Source: Callorhinus ursinus
Taxonomy: Eukaryota > Chordata > Mammalia > Carnivora > Otariidae
Length of the DNA stretch: 64,000 nt
Assembly: GCF_003265705.1 (NCBI RefSeq)
Contig: NW_020312867.1
Location: 1,745,615-1,809,614 of the forward strand
Direction of reading: 5' to 3'
Made by a program: the position numbers and the translations under genes. The notes under the pieces are model-generated. The model was not told the DNA's origin. It worked only from the letters and a program-made list of their open reading frames with translations, and searched no databases. Below are positions 48,130 to 60,797 of this stretch, piece after piece (position 1 is the first letter of the stretch; the number at the start of each line of letters is the position of its first letter).

Positions 48130-48959
48130 CTATATTTGTAAAACAGAAAATCTAACAGTATATAATTTGCATATGAGATATCTAACAGTACTTAGCACAC
48201 ACTAGCTGCCTAATTAATGTGCAGGGTGGTATGACCCTCATAGACACTTAGTCACCACAAAGCATCAAAGTGGCCATGCGTTAGGAGTTGCCACTAAAAT
48301 ATAAGCACATAAGCGAAAAAATTTTTTTAATATTTTTTGTTCACTTCCAAGCATCTAGAGCAGTGCTCAATGAAATAACTGTTAAATACACTAAAGAAGG
48401 TAGAAAAATTACAAAACTTGAATCCTTCAGTTTCAAACTCTCATACAGAAGTTATTATATATAAAAACCACATACAACTTTATACCTTAGGACCCTCAGA
48501 ATCACTGAATTTGGGCACTGGAAGGCCTTAGATAGACCTACATCTTTGCTTTCCCCACCTTGTTTTTCATGAGCATATATCCAGGCCCACAGGCTGTGGT
48601 TTGTCCACAGTCGAGGAGCTCATTAGTGTAAGTCTGGGCTCTATAGCCCAAGTCACCTGCCCCCTAAACTGGAGTAACTTTTTACCACTTCATACTGGCA
48701 CTCACTCACAGCATTTCAAGACTGAAATCAAACTTATGAAAATAATTGCAGGCCCATTTCTGTCCTTGGCCATCCTGATGGAAGAGGGTGTAATAAGAGA
48801 TAACCCACTGTCATCCTACTTCAGTTCTCTCCTCTTTGCACTTGGAGAACCTACTGGAAATGAATTATTCATCATTTTCTTCATAAGGTTCCTCCTTTCC
48901 TGAGCAACCTACTCATACTAGGGGAACACTTCCACTGGCCCCATCTTCCAAGTACAATG

Positions 48960-49850
48960 CCTTGGAGACCACCAGAATCTCTCCTAAAGTCCCAACTTCC
49001 AGCCGACTCTACACTTCTGAGATTTATCTTACAGATCTTTCCATTCTGTTTCTTCCTATCGCCTCTTATCAGAAGTGTGCCCTTTTCCCTGCCTTGTGCA
49101 GACCACTGTCCCAACTGGTCTCCCTGCCGCTAGTCACTCCTTTTCCAACTTAGACTACACTCTCAGGAAATGAATGGCCCACTGTGCCCCTACTCAAAAA
49201 CCCGGAATGGCCTCTAACGATATTACAGTTTCTACCTATGCTCAAAGCCTACCCATGGTAAAGGCAGCAGCATCTTGAGCCATCATCTTCCTCTACTCCC
49301 GCAGCACCCGGCCCTTGCTGTGCTGTACGGCCACCGGCAGGCACAGGTCTTACCTCTCTGACAGAAACATTAAGTATCTTATTTCTTTATATCCCTATAA
49401 TACCTAGAAATGTGTCACCAGACCTGAGTTGGAAACTTCTTGAAAGAAAAGGTGGCACAGAGCTTGGAAGACGCCAGCGCTGAACCAAAGACGACCATAT
49501 GCCTCCGTTTACACAAACAGGACAGCCTGCTCTGTTAACTGTCCCCTGACTCATCTGTACAAAGTTAGCAATTATAATGCCCAGCATTCTCAATCTAGTC
49601 AGGCAGCTATTAAAAATAGCCTAGGAAATCTGTCAGTCCCACTCCTATTACTGAATTTAAAACAAGGCACCCTCCCACTATCAATTCAGCTTCTGACCAT
49701 AGCATTTACATTGCTTTTTGACTCACTCAACCACTCTGTTTACAGGCAGGGCAAACACTACGGGTGGCCCCAATCTGCCTGTCCTCATATTATACACTCT
49801 CTACTCTATCCCCCGACCTGTCCCTGGGTCTCTAGGGGTCTTGTACTTGG
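48960..49850 (+). mobile_element. L2 LINE 3' region
   Basis: Motifs in L2 order: 'cagaccactgtcccaactgg', 'tctccctgccgctagtcact', 'tgcccctactcaaaaacccg', then the more diverged end. Old and non-coding. Confidence 0.55.
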
Positions 49851-50559
49851 CTAACATTCAAGCAATCCTGGTTCCCTAAGCATTTATAATACATCTCCTG
49901 GAGACCTGACTGCGGTAGAATTTTAGACACTACAGCAGACTACAAAACTAATTTTAAGGCAAAAAGTTAGCCTGAAGTCTCCCAAACACTTTATAAAATG
50001 CAGCCATCTACTGTAAAGCTAGGTCTTCCAAAGAATCCACTTGAAATTTTCTGGGACTAAAAAACAAACAAAACAAAACAAATAAAAATAAAAAACAAAT
50101 GGAAAAAACCCCAATACCCACAGATTTTATATTACTTTTATAAAGAGAAAAGAATCCGGAAATATTGTTTGTAACAGCTCCTGCATTCTTTGTTCTCTCC
50201 CTGCAAAATAAAGGCAACTTTTAAAAGAAACACATTAAACTTTACTCACGGAAAGAGAAAGCTCTGCAGCCAAAGTCTGACGCTGGACCTACTATCCTGA
50301 AAGCACTTCACCAGTACCGTCTCCAGCTGAGTGGCCAGCTCCAGACTTAAACCTGGGGAAGCTGGGCCTAGAGCTTGTGCTCTCAACCACTATGCCTTCT
50401 AATCTTGCACAAAATCTGGGGAACTAAAAATACTAACAATTCTCCTCCTATGCTTGCCACTGGATCATATTGAGAAACTCAGAATATTAGGTATTAGAAA
50501 CAGGGAGCGTGGCTCAGATAAAAGTCATATTGTCCCTTCATTAATAACATCTTACCTAT

Positions 50560-50730
50560 GTCATCTCAAGTAATCTTTAGGACAGTGCTGTGTGGTGTTA
50601 CTACTAACAGCCATCCAGTACAGTGAAGAACCTGAAGCTCAGAGAGGTCTAATGCTATGCCCTAGGTCACACAGCATGGAAGTGACAGAGCGGGGATTCA
50701 TACTCTGGAAGCCTGGTTTTAAACCCTTGC
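50560..50730 (-). mobile_element. MIR fragment
   Basis: Reverse MIR core 'gaagctcagagaggtctaat', 'ccctaggtcacacagcatgg'. Followed nearby by another MIR at 50840-51075 in forward orientation. Confidence 0.6.
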
Positions 50731-50839
50731 TTGGAATAGCTAAACTACCTATACTAAGGTCCAGGAAAGTTGGGTGACCTGCTCATGAATTCATATCCTA
50801 ATTCAAATCTACTGAATACATGTGCTTCCAGCAAAAAGT

Positions 50840-51075
50840 ATGGTGTGAAGAACACAGGCTTTAAAGTCATACAGGCCAGAACATGAATTCTCCACTTATT
50901 AATTATATCTGGACAAAATCACTATACCCTTTTGAGCCTCAGTATCCTCATCTGAAATAAGAAAATAATACCAAATTCATAGAGGAGTTGAAAGAATCTA
51001 AAATAAATTAACATGAAAAGCAGCCAACAGAGAGGCTGGAACATAATAGATGCTCAATAAATGCTATTTCCTTTG
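50840..51075 (+). mobile_element. MIR fragment
   Basis: Nearly complete MIR order: 'gaacacaggctttaaagtca', 'gagcctcagtatcctcatct', 'aatagatgctcaataaatgc'. Confidence 0.65.
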
Positions 51076-53279
51076 TATCTACCTTTCTTTTCTAAATCCT
51101 CCTACAACTGTAGGATACCGTGTGACTCATGTGTGACTTAAGTAAATAATGAAATTCCATTCAGTCCAGTGACAGCTTGAGTATGCCCAAGAACAGAGAG
51201 ACAACTTTAGAACACCTGGGTCTTACACATGGGGAAACGGGTATATAAACCCAAGTTCCAATTCTCTAAAACAAAATTCCTAAGCTTATTTATTCTCTAC
51301 TGTCAAAGTTCCACAGGAAAATTTTTATTTCAAAGGTAAATTCTAGAGTTGTCTCAAGACAAAGAAATATCCATGAATCAAAGCTGAAATATAAAAGGAC
51401 TATTTAATTTTGGAAATAAACTTCTGGAGAACTCATCAATATTTTGAAAGGACTGAGGTAAAATATTTTGATAACTCAGGTCCAAAGAAGATGGTGAGGA
51501 GACAGACTGAGTTAGCTGAAACTAATATACATGTTGGAACCTTTGGTATGTGTTTCCATCTTTACAGCACAGAGAAAGAGAAATCACCTTCAGATCAGCA
51601 TTATCCTCCACACGGAGGAATACTGCCTCAATGGCTGTTAATGTCTACATGCTCAAAAAAATCAGAAACCCAACAGAGCTATTTTCAAATCTACCACTGC
51701 CACAAACTCCCCAATTTGCCTGACTGCTCCCTAAGGGCAAAACTATTTCCCCACCCTCTGCTCAGTCCTATAGCATCTAGCATAGCCATTTACTCAAAGC
51801 ACATGTCTGGCAAATGCTTGTCGAATTGAAATTCAACACTTGGCTTCCAACATTGTCTTTCAGAGCTCCCCTACTTGCCCAAAGATGTTTTAAAAAATCA
51901 GCACTGTTTACCAATGACATCTAAGAGTAGAGAAAAGAATGCTGAATAATTCTCTAACACTGTGCAGAACACCTCCAAAAGATACAATACAAAGACTACC
52001 AGAATCCAAAGTAGGGAACACCTTGCTTTTAAGAAGCTACCACCAGAGTGACCTCAAAATTGTTTCCCATCAACTCTAAGTAAAACAATGACCTGCAGTC
52101 TGAAAGCACTTATGTCATTCTTACAAAGCCTCTAATTTATAGTTTTATGGGAAAGTTGCCCCATCTTAAATTGCGTGTAAACTCAGACCTGGAAGAGATC
52201 ATGAAAGGTACACAATAAAGGGCTGCTGAATGAATGATATTATCAGGTAAACTAATCATGGTTGAATGCTATAGCAGAGGCATGTATAAAGTACCAGAGG
52301 AACATGGAAGGAAGGGCTACATGTGCCCAGACAACGTAGGGAAAATGTCAAAATGAGAAGAGCATTCCTAAAGAATGAGTTCACCACCCAGTGAAAGGGG
52401 CAGAGGACATTTCAGGCAGAGGTAACACCAGATGCAACGGAAGAGGTACCCTGAGAGCATCCAGAAGGGAAACTGTTGGGTATGGCCAAAGACCAAGGTG
52501 TATGCGAGGGAATGGCAGAAGAATCTGGAAAAGTAAACTAGTTCACATTATAAAGGGTCCTAAGTACTATGTTAGTACTTAAGACTTGTTCCTCCAGGCA
52601 ATGAGTTTGTGTGCAGTCAGATCAGATTTGTAGCTCAGAAACACGTTGTGCCAACTAGAATTAAACCGCAACTAACCACAAACCCATGAACCAAATAATG
52701 TTTGATCTTACTCCTCTTTAAAGAAAAAAAGAACATAAGCTCTTAAGAGGAGCTGGTGAGGTTCACACACATACATGTACACGCTTCTGGAGGATATCCT
52801 GGGTTCAGTAAAGACCAAAATCAATTATAGACAGCAAGGTGACAAACATCAAAATATGTTCCAAAACCACATCAATATTTAATGAAACCAAGCTCTAAAA
52901 GAGCTAACAGACATATTCAAGACCCCATAGTAGTCAGTGGCAGGGCTAGGACAAAACCTTAGTCCAAGGTGCCTCCTTGTTCCCCACAACTAAACAACGT
53001 TGTTCCTTTCCCTTGTGCAAGGAAACTCTCTGCAAGGCAGAAGAGAGCCAAGGAGAATACACAGCAAAAGTTAAGGGTGTGAGATGATGAATAGCATGAA
53101 TACTAGAACCAGGCTTACACGCTGCGAGCACTACATAAATTCTCACCATCATTTATGTTCATCTCTCTGAAGAATCATATAATCGCTGGTGGTTCACAGC
53201 AACCCCCACTGCAGCTTTTCATATGTGATTCGAAAGTAGGCAAAGACCAAGAGCTGTAAACATGTGGTGATGTTTCTAC

Positions 53280-53413
53280 CTTTGGGGGGAGGGCTCTTGG
53301 AGTCCTCCATAGACAGCTTCAGCTGCTGTATGAACTCGCCGCCATACACACTTCTTTCTTGCCAGATGTTCAGCAATCTTTCTAAAGGTTTTTTACAGCC
53401 TTCATCTGCCTCT
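53280..53413 (-). CDS. RPRD1B: RPRD1B coding exon 3 (end of the CID domain)
   Basis: This 134-bp exon encodes EADEGCKKPLERLLNIWQER through SMEDSKSPPPK, residues 95-138. The first base completes Arg94 and the last base G starts Ala139. The acceptor is ...ctgggcag and the donor is gtagaa, which is a slightly weak donor because +3 to +5 is AGA rather than AAG. The CID helices end here. The conserved basic residues Arg106 and Arg114, which the family uses to read CTD phosphoserine, are intact. The stretch after the WQER motif leads into the SPPPK linker between the CID and the coiled coil. Confidence 0.97.
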
Positions 53414-54719
53414 CTGCCCAGAAAAGACGAAAAGATAGATATAAGCTTAAGATTTTTTGTGTTTAATTAGGACAGACCTACTTTAAAAATAACAACTGAC
53501 TAAATGATTTACATATTTAAACACAGAAGGAAGAGTAAGATACACATTGTGATAAACAGATACCCAAAATTTGACCAGAAACTACATTCTTCCTGTGGTG
53601 CGTAGGGAAGATGGAGCACGTTATAGAAGTAATCTGTCTTTATCTCCTTTGAAAGATGGGGCAAATAGGGCAAAAAGCCAATCGCTGATTGTTAGAGAAT
53701 TATCAAAAACTGATCATTTCAAATGTGACAGCTTGCTTCTTAAGAAGACAGTAATCGAAATGTAGTGCCAGACATTCTGCTGGAAATTAAAGGGGGCCAA
53801 AACCTTTAAGGGTAGGAAAAAAAATGATTTAAAAAAAAAACAAATGTTTAAAAATGGGGAATATATTCACCACAACCCATCAATGCTAACACACCAACAC
53901 TTCTACATGCCTTATAAATACAATCATACACATATACCAAGTCTGATCTCAACTTAAATTAACTACTTCATCATTATTTTAATTCTGGGTTAGGTATGTA
54001 GTACCCATTCTCACAAAGGTGTCTAATGGGTAATCTTAGAACACACCAAGCAGAATATGGCCCTTTGTAATTTATATCTGAGAGAAGCTACACCATTTTT
54101 TTCCTGACATATTGTACTCCGGAAACAGTATTTTCAGTGAGATAACTAGCACTCAGTGTGCAACAGCTGCTTACCAGAAAATGTCAGACAGCAAGTGGAA
54201 GAGTGTGGGAAGACTTTCTGAAAGGAAAACAAATTCCCTCACCATCCATGGTGTTCTATGACTTGTTCTGGTTTGTAAAGCGGCCTGGGTGTCAATGATC
54301 TTACCCTGAGTGACTTCCAACAAGAAGGGATACCCTGACACCTTAGTTTGTAAGCCAAGATCTTTAACAGGAACTTCCAAGAAGAAAGAGGTACAAAGGA
54401 AGTATGCCCTCATGGCACTTTTCTAAAACTTGTGTTAACACTGAAGGTAACGTGAGGGTCCAGCTTGATCTGGTCAGACTGCATCACTTATGAAATATTA
54501 GTGGGAAATTTTCCTGCATTGGGGTCAAAGGACTAAATCAGGGTACATACATTTTTTTTTCTTTTGGTCAAACTTTTTTTTAGTCAGAGGTGAGGGGGAA
54601 AAAAGGAAAAAAAATTTCAATGGTAGTTTATAAAACTTAAAGCTATGACTGAATTATTTGATATTGGTGATAAAAACACTTTTACTCCACCTACAAAATA
54701 TATCTAGAAACAAACTGCT

Positions 54720-55320
54720 TCTCACCTCTTCCTCTGCTGTCAAGCTGGTCCAAGCCACTATTACCTCTTGCCTGATTACTGGTCTCCCTACTTCCACCCT
54801 TAGCCTCCTACAAGCTAATCTCAAGCTTTAAAAATTCTGTTGCGTGAAGGCAGATTATGTCACTCTTTTGCTCAAACCTTCCAATGGTTCTTCCCATTCT
54901 CCCCCAGAATAAAAGTGAAAGTTTTCATAAAGCCTACAAAGCCGTTCTCAACACAGCTCGTTATTTCCCTGGCCTCAGCTGGCCTCTCCCTTCTTTGGCT
55001 CCCCAACAGCTACCCTGGCCCTCTTGCCTCAGGGCCTTTGCCTGGAACCACATTTCCTTACTTGGCGGCGTGGCTCAGGAATCCCTTTCTAATCTCCCTA
55101 TTTAAAATTACACTCCCTACCCCTATTTAATTTTTCTCCATACAACTTGCTTCTGCTATGCTATTTAGTTTACTCATCATTTATTTGATCTCATTTTTTT
55201 TATTTATTTGATTTCCCATAAAAAACTGTCCATTTGAATGCAACTTCCACAAGGGCAGCGATTTGTCCTCTCCCCCACCCCCTGCTACCCACCCTAGAAC
55301 AAGCACAATATTGGCCTCAT
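54720..55320 (+). mobile_element. L2 LINE 3' region
   Basis: Clear L2 order: 'tgcctgattactggtctccc', 'gcagattatgtcactctttt', 'ttcccattctcccccagaat', 'tcagggcctttgcctggaac', then a 'ttgaatgcaacttccacaag' 3' end. Overlapping open frames here are by-products. Confidence 0.7.
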
Positions 55321-56799
55321 TTTAATCTTTCTCGAAAATTTTTAGTTAGATTTCGATAGGCCATACAATTAGTTACCTTTCAACAATCATCTTCCCACAA
55401 CAAAGCCACTCCTATCAGACATTGGCTAAACACTTACCTGATCATTCAGTGAGGTTTATGAAATACTGTGTTTGTAATACAAAGAACAAGGCCTAGGGCC
55501 TGACCTCTAGGGCCTGACCCAGTAGCCCATTCCCTTTCCACATCCCAACCAGGGCACTTTAACCACATGTATCTTCTGCTCAGAACTTGCTCCCTCTCAT
55601 CACGCATGTGCCTCTGCCCATGTTATCTCCTCTCCTTTGAATGGAACCCCCAAAGGAGAACAAGGTGAAGAGGGAGAAGTTGGAAGTAATGCAGGTGGCT
55701 TAAGTATATAAGGAGTATGTGGAAATAGCAGAAGAATCTGGAAGGACAGAGTGGAATTAGATCATGAGGGCCCTGAATACCATATTAAGTACGTGGCCTT
55801 TATCCTGAAGGCAATGGGAAGTCTCTGATGACATCAAATGAATGACTTAGAAAATAAAATAATTAGTATAACCAAATCACAACTAATCAGAACTTAACTG
55901 GTTGATGCTTTTAACATATAACCTGTTCTCTGCAAATTCTCTGTTCACTTAATAGAAAGAGAAACCTATCATGACAACAAATTCTTATCAAGGATTTAGT
56001 TAAGGGGGGGATACAATGCAGACTAAATATTTGGGACTCAATTTAGATTAAGACTGATTTGGGGTACAGATTCAGCCACATTACTATATGCAATGGAAAC
56101 TGATACACAAACCTGTAAAATCCAAGTCATTTTCATAAGGCTTTTACCACTAAAGGCAAAAAAAAAAAAAAGGAGCTCTAGTTTAACTGGTGAATGTAAT
56201 TAGCCAGGATAGGCTAATTTCTGGAGCAATATAGTAAATCAAAGTTTTGCCAAGTAAGTTTCAAAGCTACAGATAAAATAGTCAAGAAATCTTTTTACTC
56301 ACGAGGTTTTGCCCCAAGTAGCTCCAATGAACTGAAGTCCCATTAGCACTTGGAAGTGGGTACAACTAAAGCAATAAAGTAGTTTCATAACAGACAGAAC
56401 TATCTTTACAGGTTGCATTAACTCCATTCTAAACTGAGAAATCTTTAAGTGAAAAAACACCAAAAAGTCCTTGCCATTAATCAATGAATAAGCAGAAAAT
56501 GATTAAGTATAACTTATATGAAACACAACTTAGTATGCATTTTTAATTCTAATTATAAATTCGATCTGAAAAGTATAAACTGTGTATTATACACACAGAA
56601 TTGAAGTGTCAGCTGAGGCCTCACCAAGCTAACTTGGGGACCTTTTCTTCCTCTGTAGGTCTAATGGCACGTCCTTGGTATACCCACTATAATTTGTGTG
56701 TTTCTGTCTTATCCCCTGCACAGTAGCCCCGTGATAAGCCTACTAAAGGTAGGAATTCTTTCTAAATATCCCCAGCACTTCCAAAAGAGCCTCCCGTGA

Positions 56800-57345
56800 A
56801 ACTGGAGCAGAAATGTTCCATTGCCAATCATGCAGAAAAGAGCAAGCCTGAGACTGCCACCCTTAGAAAGGCCTGCTCACCATGCTGGCTCTTAGCTGGC
56901 ATCTGGAAGGAGTGTTCCTGAATTTCCTAATTGATAATCATGGTTTACTGTGCCTAAAGTGTTTGTGCAAACAATGTAATTTATGCTGAATACCTGTTTT
57001 CTTTCTGAAAGCTGGGAATTTTGGCAGAGGGTACCTGTGGCCAACGCCAATAAAAACCCTGGGCACTGAGTCTCTAATGAGCTTCCCAGGTACACAACAC
57101 TTCACACATGTTGTCACAACTCAAAAACGGAGGAATTTAGTATGTTTTGTGTGACTCCACTATGAGAGGACTCTTGGAAGCTTATACGTGGTTTCCTCTG
57201 GACTGCAGCCCATACAACTTTTCCTTTGCTGATTTTGCTTTGTATCCTTTCACTAATAAATCATAGCCATAGGGACAACTATACTGTGAGTCTTGTGAGT
57301 CCTCCTAGCAAGTCAGCAAACCTGGAAGTGGCCTGGGGAATCCAT
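56800..57345 (+). mobile_element. Solitary LTR of an endogenous retrovirus
   Basis: 'caataaaaaccctgggcact', 'gagtctctaatgagcttccc', 'tttgctttgtatcctttcac' and the polyadenylation signal 'aataaatcatag' followed by 'gagtcttgtgagtcctccta' are typical of an old retroviral LTR. No internal gag/pol/env sequence flanks it. Subfamily not assigned; left boundary approximate. Confidence 0.6.
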
Positions 57346-57479
57346 GACACAATAGTAAATAAGTATGTTTTTGGTGATAACTCCAAATTTATGTCTCCAG
57401 AAATTAATTTCCTACTGAGCTTCAGACGATTTCATCCCTCTACCTATCTGGCATCACCCCCTGGGAATATCTACTAGCC

Positions 57480-58330
57480 ATCTCAAACTTAGCATGGCCA
57501 AAACAAAACTCCCGACTTCCTCTACCACATCTTTTCCCCAAACTTCATCTCAGCAAATAGCACTAGCAGCCATCTCCTTAGTCATGTCAAAAACCTAGAA
57601 ATAATCTGATTTCTCTTTTCCTTCACTACCAGTTCCCACTCAACTCCCACAAATCCTATCAGCTTTACGTGGGGGAGGTGAGGCAAATCCATTCACAAAG
57701 TAAACATTCGATAATCTGGAAGCTTACTATCTTCTCACTGCTCTGAGTCCTAGCCAATGTCATCTCTAGACTGTAGTAAAGCAATACCCTTCATACGCAT
57801 GTCCTTGGCCTTTATAATCCATTCTCCACACCAAGCCACAGGGACCTCTTAACCATGTGATGGAATGTATCTTTCCCCTGCTTAATACCCATCACTGACA
57901 TCCCATCAGAATAAAATCCTCTCTCCCAAAGCTTATAAGACATGAGTGACTGGCACCTGCCTACCTCTCTGATCTTATCCAGATGCCGCTTTTCTCTTTG
58001 CTCAACACAACTGTTTTAACCACACTGGCCTTCATTCTGATCCTCCTAACACGCCAAGATTATTTCTACCTTAGGTTCTTTTTAATAGCTGTTTGTTCCT
58101 ACTTTGTATGATTATCTCAAATGTCATTTCCTTAGAGAGGCCTTCCTTAACCACACTAGAAGAGATCCCACTCCAGAATGTCATTCTATTTCATCACGTC
58201 CATATTATCACCCTCTGAAAGTATCTTGCTTGTTTATCTGTCCTTGCCTGACTTGCTCACTGCTACTCCTCTAGTGTCTGCATCAGTACTTGGGACATAG
58301 AAGGCACTCAAATATATGCGGAATGAAAAA
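57480..58330 (+). mobile_element. L2 LINE 3' region
   Basis: L2 order again: 'aaacttagcatggccaaaac', 'aactcccgacttcctctacc', 'ggcctttataatccattctc', ending in 'ggcactcaaatatatgcgga'. Confidence 0.7.
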
Positions 58331-59052
58331 CAAAGTGCACAACTATCTCCAAACTCAGAAGAAAATAAGAAGGCATTTGTGTGGGAAAAAAGTTCAAAGT
58401 CCAGTTAATTAAACTGCTATTCAAATTAAATCTAACCTATGAACTTGGCCACTTCCTCTGACTTCAGAGGTTTGGTTTGGGGTTTTTTTTGGGGGGGGGG
58501 AGGTCAGGGAGGAGGTAGGAAATTACCATAAAAAGATTCCTAATCAATTTGGCTCAATATTAATGGGTCCACTATCTTTGTTCCTCAACTGGGCACAGAA
58601 AGTCACACAGAGTACTTCTTACCCTGGATAAGGTACATCAGGATTAAAGTGGAGTTGCTGGCTTTTCTGTTCTAACAATAGTGGGAGGAAAGGCCTCACA
58701 AACATGGGGATCCTGAACCTAATACCCAAAAAGGACCTTAAAAAAATAAGAATAAAAAAAAAAAAACTAGAGCTTTTTTTTTTCACTGAAAAGGACCAGA
58801 TTTACTTTCCCCATAATGCCATAGAAATCTGCCAAGACATTTTTACAGCACCTCCTAGATAGGCTTTAAGATGTTATACCAAGTAGAAAAGGAATTTTCA
58901 ATCCCAGTATTGCCCATTCCCCTTCTCCTACTCCTTTCTACTTAACCTTTCCTGGTTTGGGGGGCAGTTTATTATTATTGTTCAGTTTTTAAATAAAAAT
59001 GTTATGTGTACTATCCCTACAGGAAATTATTTTAGTCAATTCCCTACACCCA

Positions 59053-59480
59053 AATTAATTCATTCAACAAATATTTACTGAATCCTTACTATGCCAGGGC
59101 AGACCACAATGTTGCCCAACTCCTGGCACGCCAATCACACCAAGGCTACATAAATGGTATTCCCTAAAGCCATGTAACCTGACAGCTCTGTGCCAGACAG
59201 ACACGTTACTAGGTGCCTGGGACACAGTGAAGAACAAAAAAGAAATGGTCCTTCTTGCCACAAAGTTTACAATTTAGCGTATTTCCATAACTGAGCAAAG
59301 ACCGGGGACTGGGCACTGTACTTCGTGTTTTCAAACAGACTGGTGTACTTCCACCCCACAACAACTTCAGTGAGGGAGGTGATGTCATCCCCTTCTAATT
59401 AGTTAGAAAACTTGTAACTGAGGTGTTAGTAAAAGCGAAGTAACACAGCCAAGGTCCCTGAGACAGTACTGGAGGCAGAG
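59053..59480 (-). mobile_element. L2/MIR relic in reverse orientation
   Basis: 'attcattcaacaaatattta' and 'tgaatccttactatgccagg' are the reverse complement of the L2 3' terminus. A MIR-like piece follows to about 59480. Confidence 0.55.
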
Positions 59481-60486
59481 CTACAGCCAAAGAAACTTAA
59501 CTACATCTCCTCAAAACAAGAAAATGCCAGGGCTCCAATTTGAGACAGCTATTCTAACAGTCTGTTCTAAGCTTACTCTGCTATAAGGATTCAGGATTGT
59601 TTCAAGATCATAATGCATTCTGCTGCTTCAGTGCCCATGTTCATCAAAAGTAGGGGCCAGCTACGTAGTTGACAAAAATCTTTTCTCATCTCTAGAAAAC
59701 TAGATATCATTTCTTTCTTTTGGATTTTCCATTTTATTCCTTCAAAATTCTCAAATCTTTCGTGGAATGCTGGACTCATTTACACATTTGAGGCCTTTCA
59801 CTTATACTTCACACCCTAGTACAATTTTAACCAACTGGTCTCCTTCTTTTTTTGCCCTTCCCAATTTCCTTTTGCAAAGATGTTTCTTATATGTTTACTA
59901 AGTAATATTCTAGTGAAAAATAGTTTTTGTTTGCTCCTCCTGGACAACTAACTTGTGTCTACAGAAAAGCAGTTTATTTTTAAATAAATAAAAGTGATTT
60001 ATAGAAGTTTTAATCAAATGAATTTCAGGTGATATTAGCTACATGTGTGCTCTATGCTCTAGTCTTCTTGTTCACAAAACATAAGAGTGGCAGAGATTTA
60101 ATAGGATATAGCCAGGGCAAGTATCTACTTTTCACACTGATAATTATTACCTTTGCAGTTACAGTAATGACCACTATTTTTAGTAAATGAGACATCTAGA
60201 CATTTAGAAGGAAAGAAGTAAAAATGAGGCATAACCAACTAATATCTTGCTATTAAGGTTTTGTTACTGGAATGTTTCCTGGTACTATTTAAATTTGTTT
60301 TCTGACCATAAGCTAATGAGACAACTCAGCCAAGCCAAGGAAAACACCATAGTCAAGAAATGAATTCAAATAAATGAATACATCTAGGGAAAAAGATCTT
60401 CTACAAGTGCTAGACTCAATCCTTTCAATGCATCAAAATGTTTACACGTCTGAGACAGTACTTAAGGGCCCAACAAAACATAAAAC

Positions 60487-60541
60487 TGTAATTTGGCCTC
60501 TACAACACTCTGTAATGTAATCTGGCCTCTACAACACTGTA
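60487..60541. repeat. Short tandem duplication close to exon 2
   Basis: Two near-identical units, 'gtaatttggcctctacaaca' and 'gtaatctggcctctacaaca', lie about 30 bp apart. They are roughly 130-180 bp inside intron 2 from the exon 2 donor. Confidence 0.7.
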
Positions 60542-60667
60542 AAGCGCAACCCTGTAAAATATGAAGTTGTCAATTTGCAAAGGCTCTCCCAGAGAAGGAA
60601 AGAACAGTAAAGAGGAAAGGATAATGCATTTAAATACCAAACCAAACAAAAAAACCAGACAACATAC

Positions 60668-60797
60668 CTGGCAACATGAGAAAAAGCATCCACAAGGACA
60701 GATTCAAATTCTCTAGTGAATTCAGGTCCTTTCCTTTTACTGTTTTGGATGACATCATTGGCTAAGTACAGAAAAGTAAGCTTTCTATTTGATTTGG
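60668..60797 (-). CDS. RPRD1B: RPRD1B coding exon 2 (middle of the CID domain)
   Basis: This 130-bp exon encodes KSNRKLTFLYLANDVIQNSK and on to AFSHVA, residues 52-93 by the known 326-residue numbering. On the minus strand it is bounded by a pyrimidine-rich acceptor ending in cag and by the donor gtatgt. It begins in phase 1, completing an alanine codon begun in exon 1, and ends with AG, the first two bases of Arg94. It forms part of the CTD-interacting domain, an eight-helix superhelical fold. Residues reported to contact the polymerase CTD in this region (Tyr61, Asn64, Asp65, Asn69) are all present. No stop or frameshift is seen. The exon is too short to stand out as an open reading frame and was found by translation of the reverse strand. 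Confidence 0.97.

Larger units (their letters stand above)
45412..53279 (-). other. RPRD1B: RPRD1B intron 3
   Basis: This 7.9-kb intron carries two Tigger-like DNA transposons (45861-46334 and 47130-48129), an L2 stretch (about 48960-49850), MIR fragments near 46.8 and 50.3-51.1 kb, and an old repeat near 52290-52620. No CAN-SINE is present. 51080-52280 and 52620-53279 look like unique sequence. Confidence 0.9.
53414..60667 (-). other. RPRD1B: RPRD1B intron 2
   Basis: This 7.3-kb intron holds L2 copies (54720-55320, 57480-58330), an LTR (about 56800-57345), a MIR or L2 piece in reverse (59053-59480), and a short tandem duplication just downstream of exon 2 (60487-60541). No CAN-SINE is present. 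53470-54700 and 59500-60480 show nothing recognisable. Confidence 0.9.
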
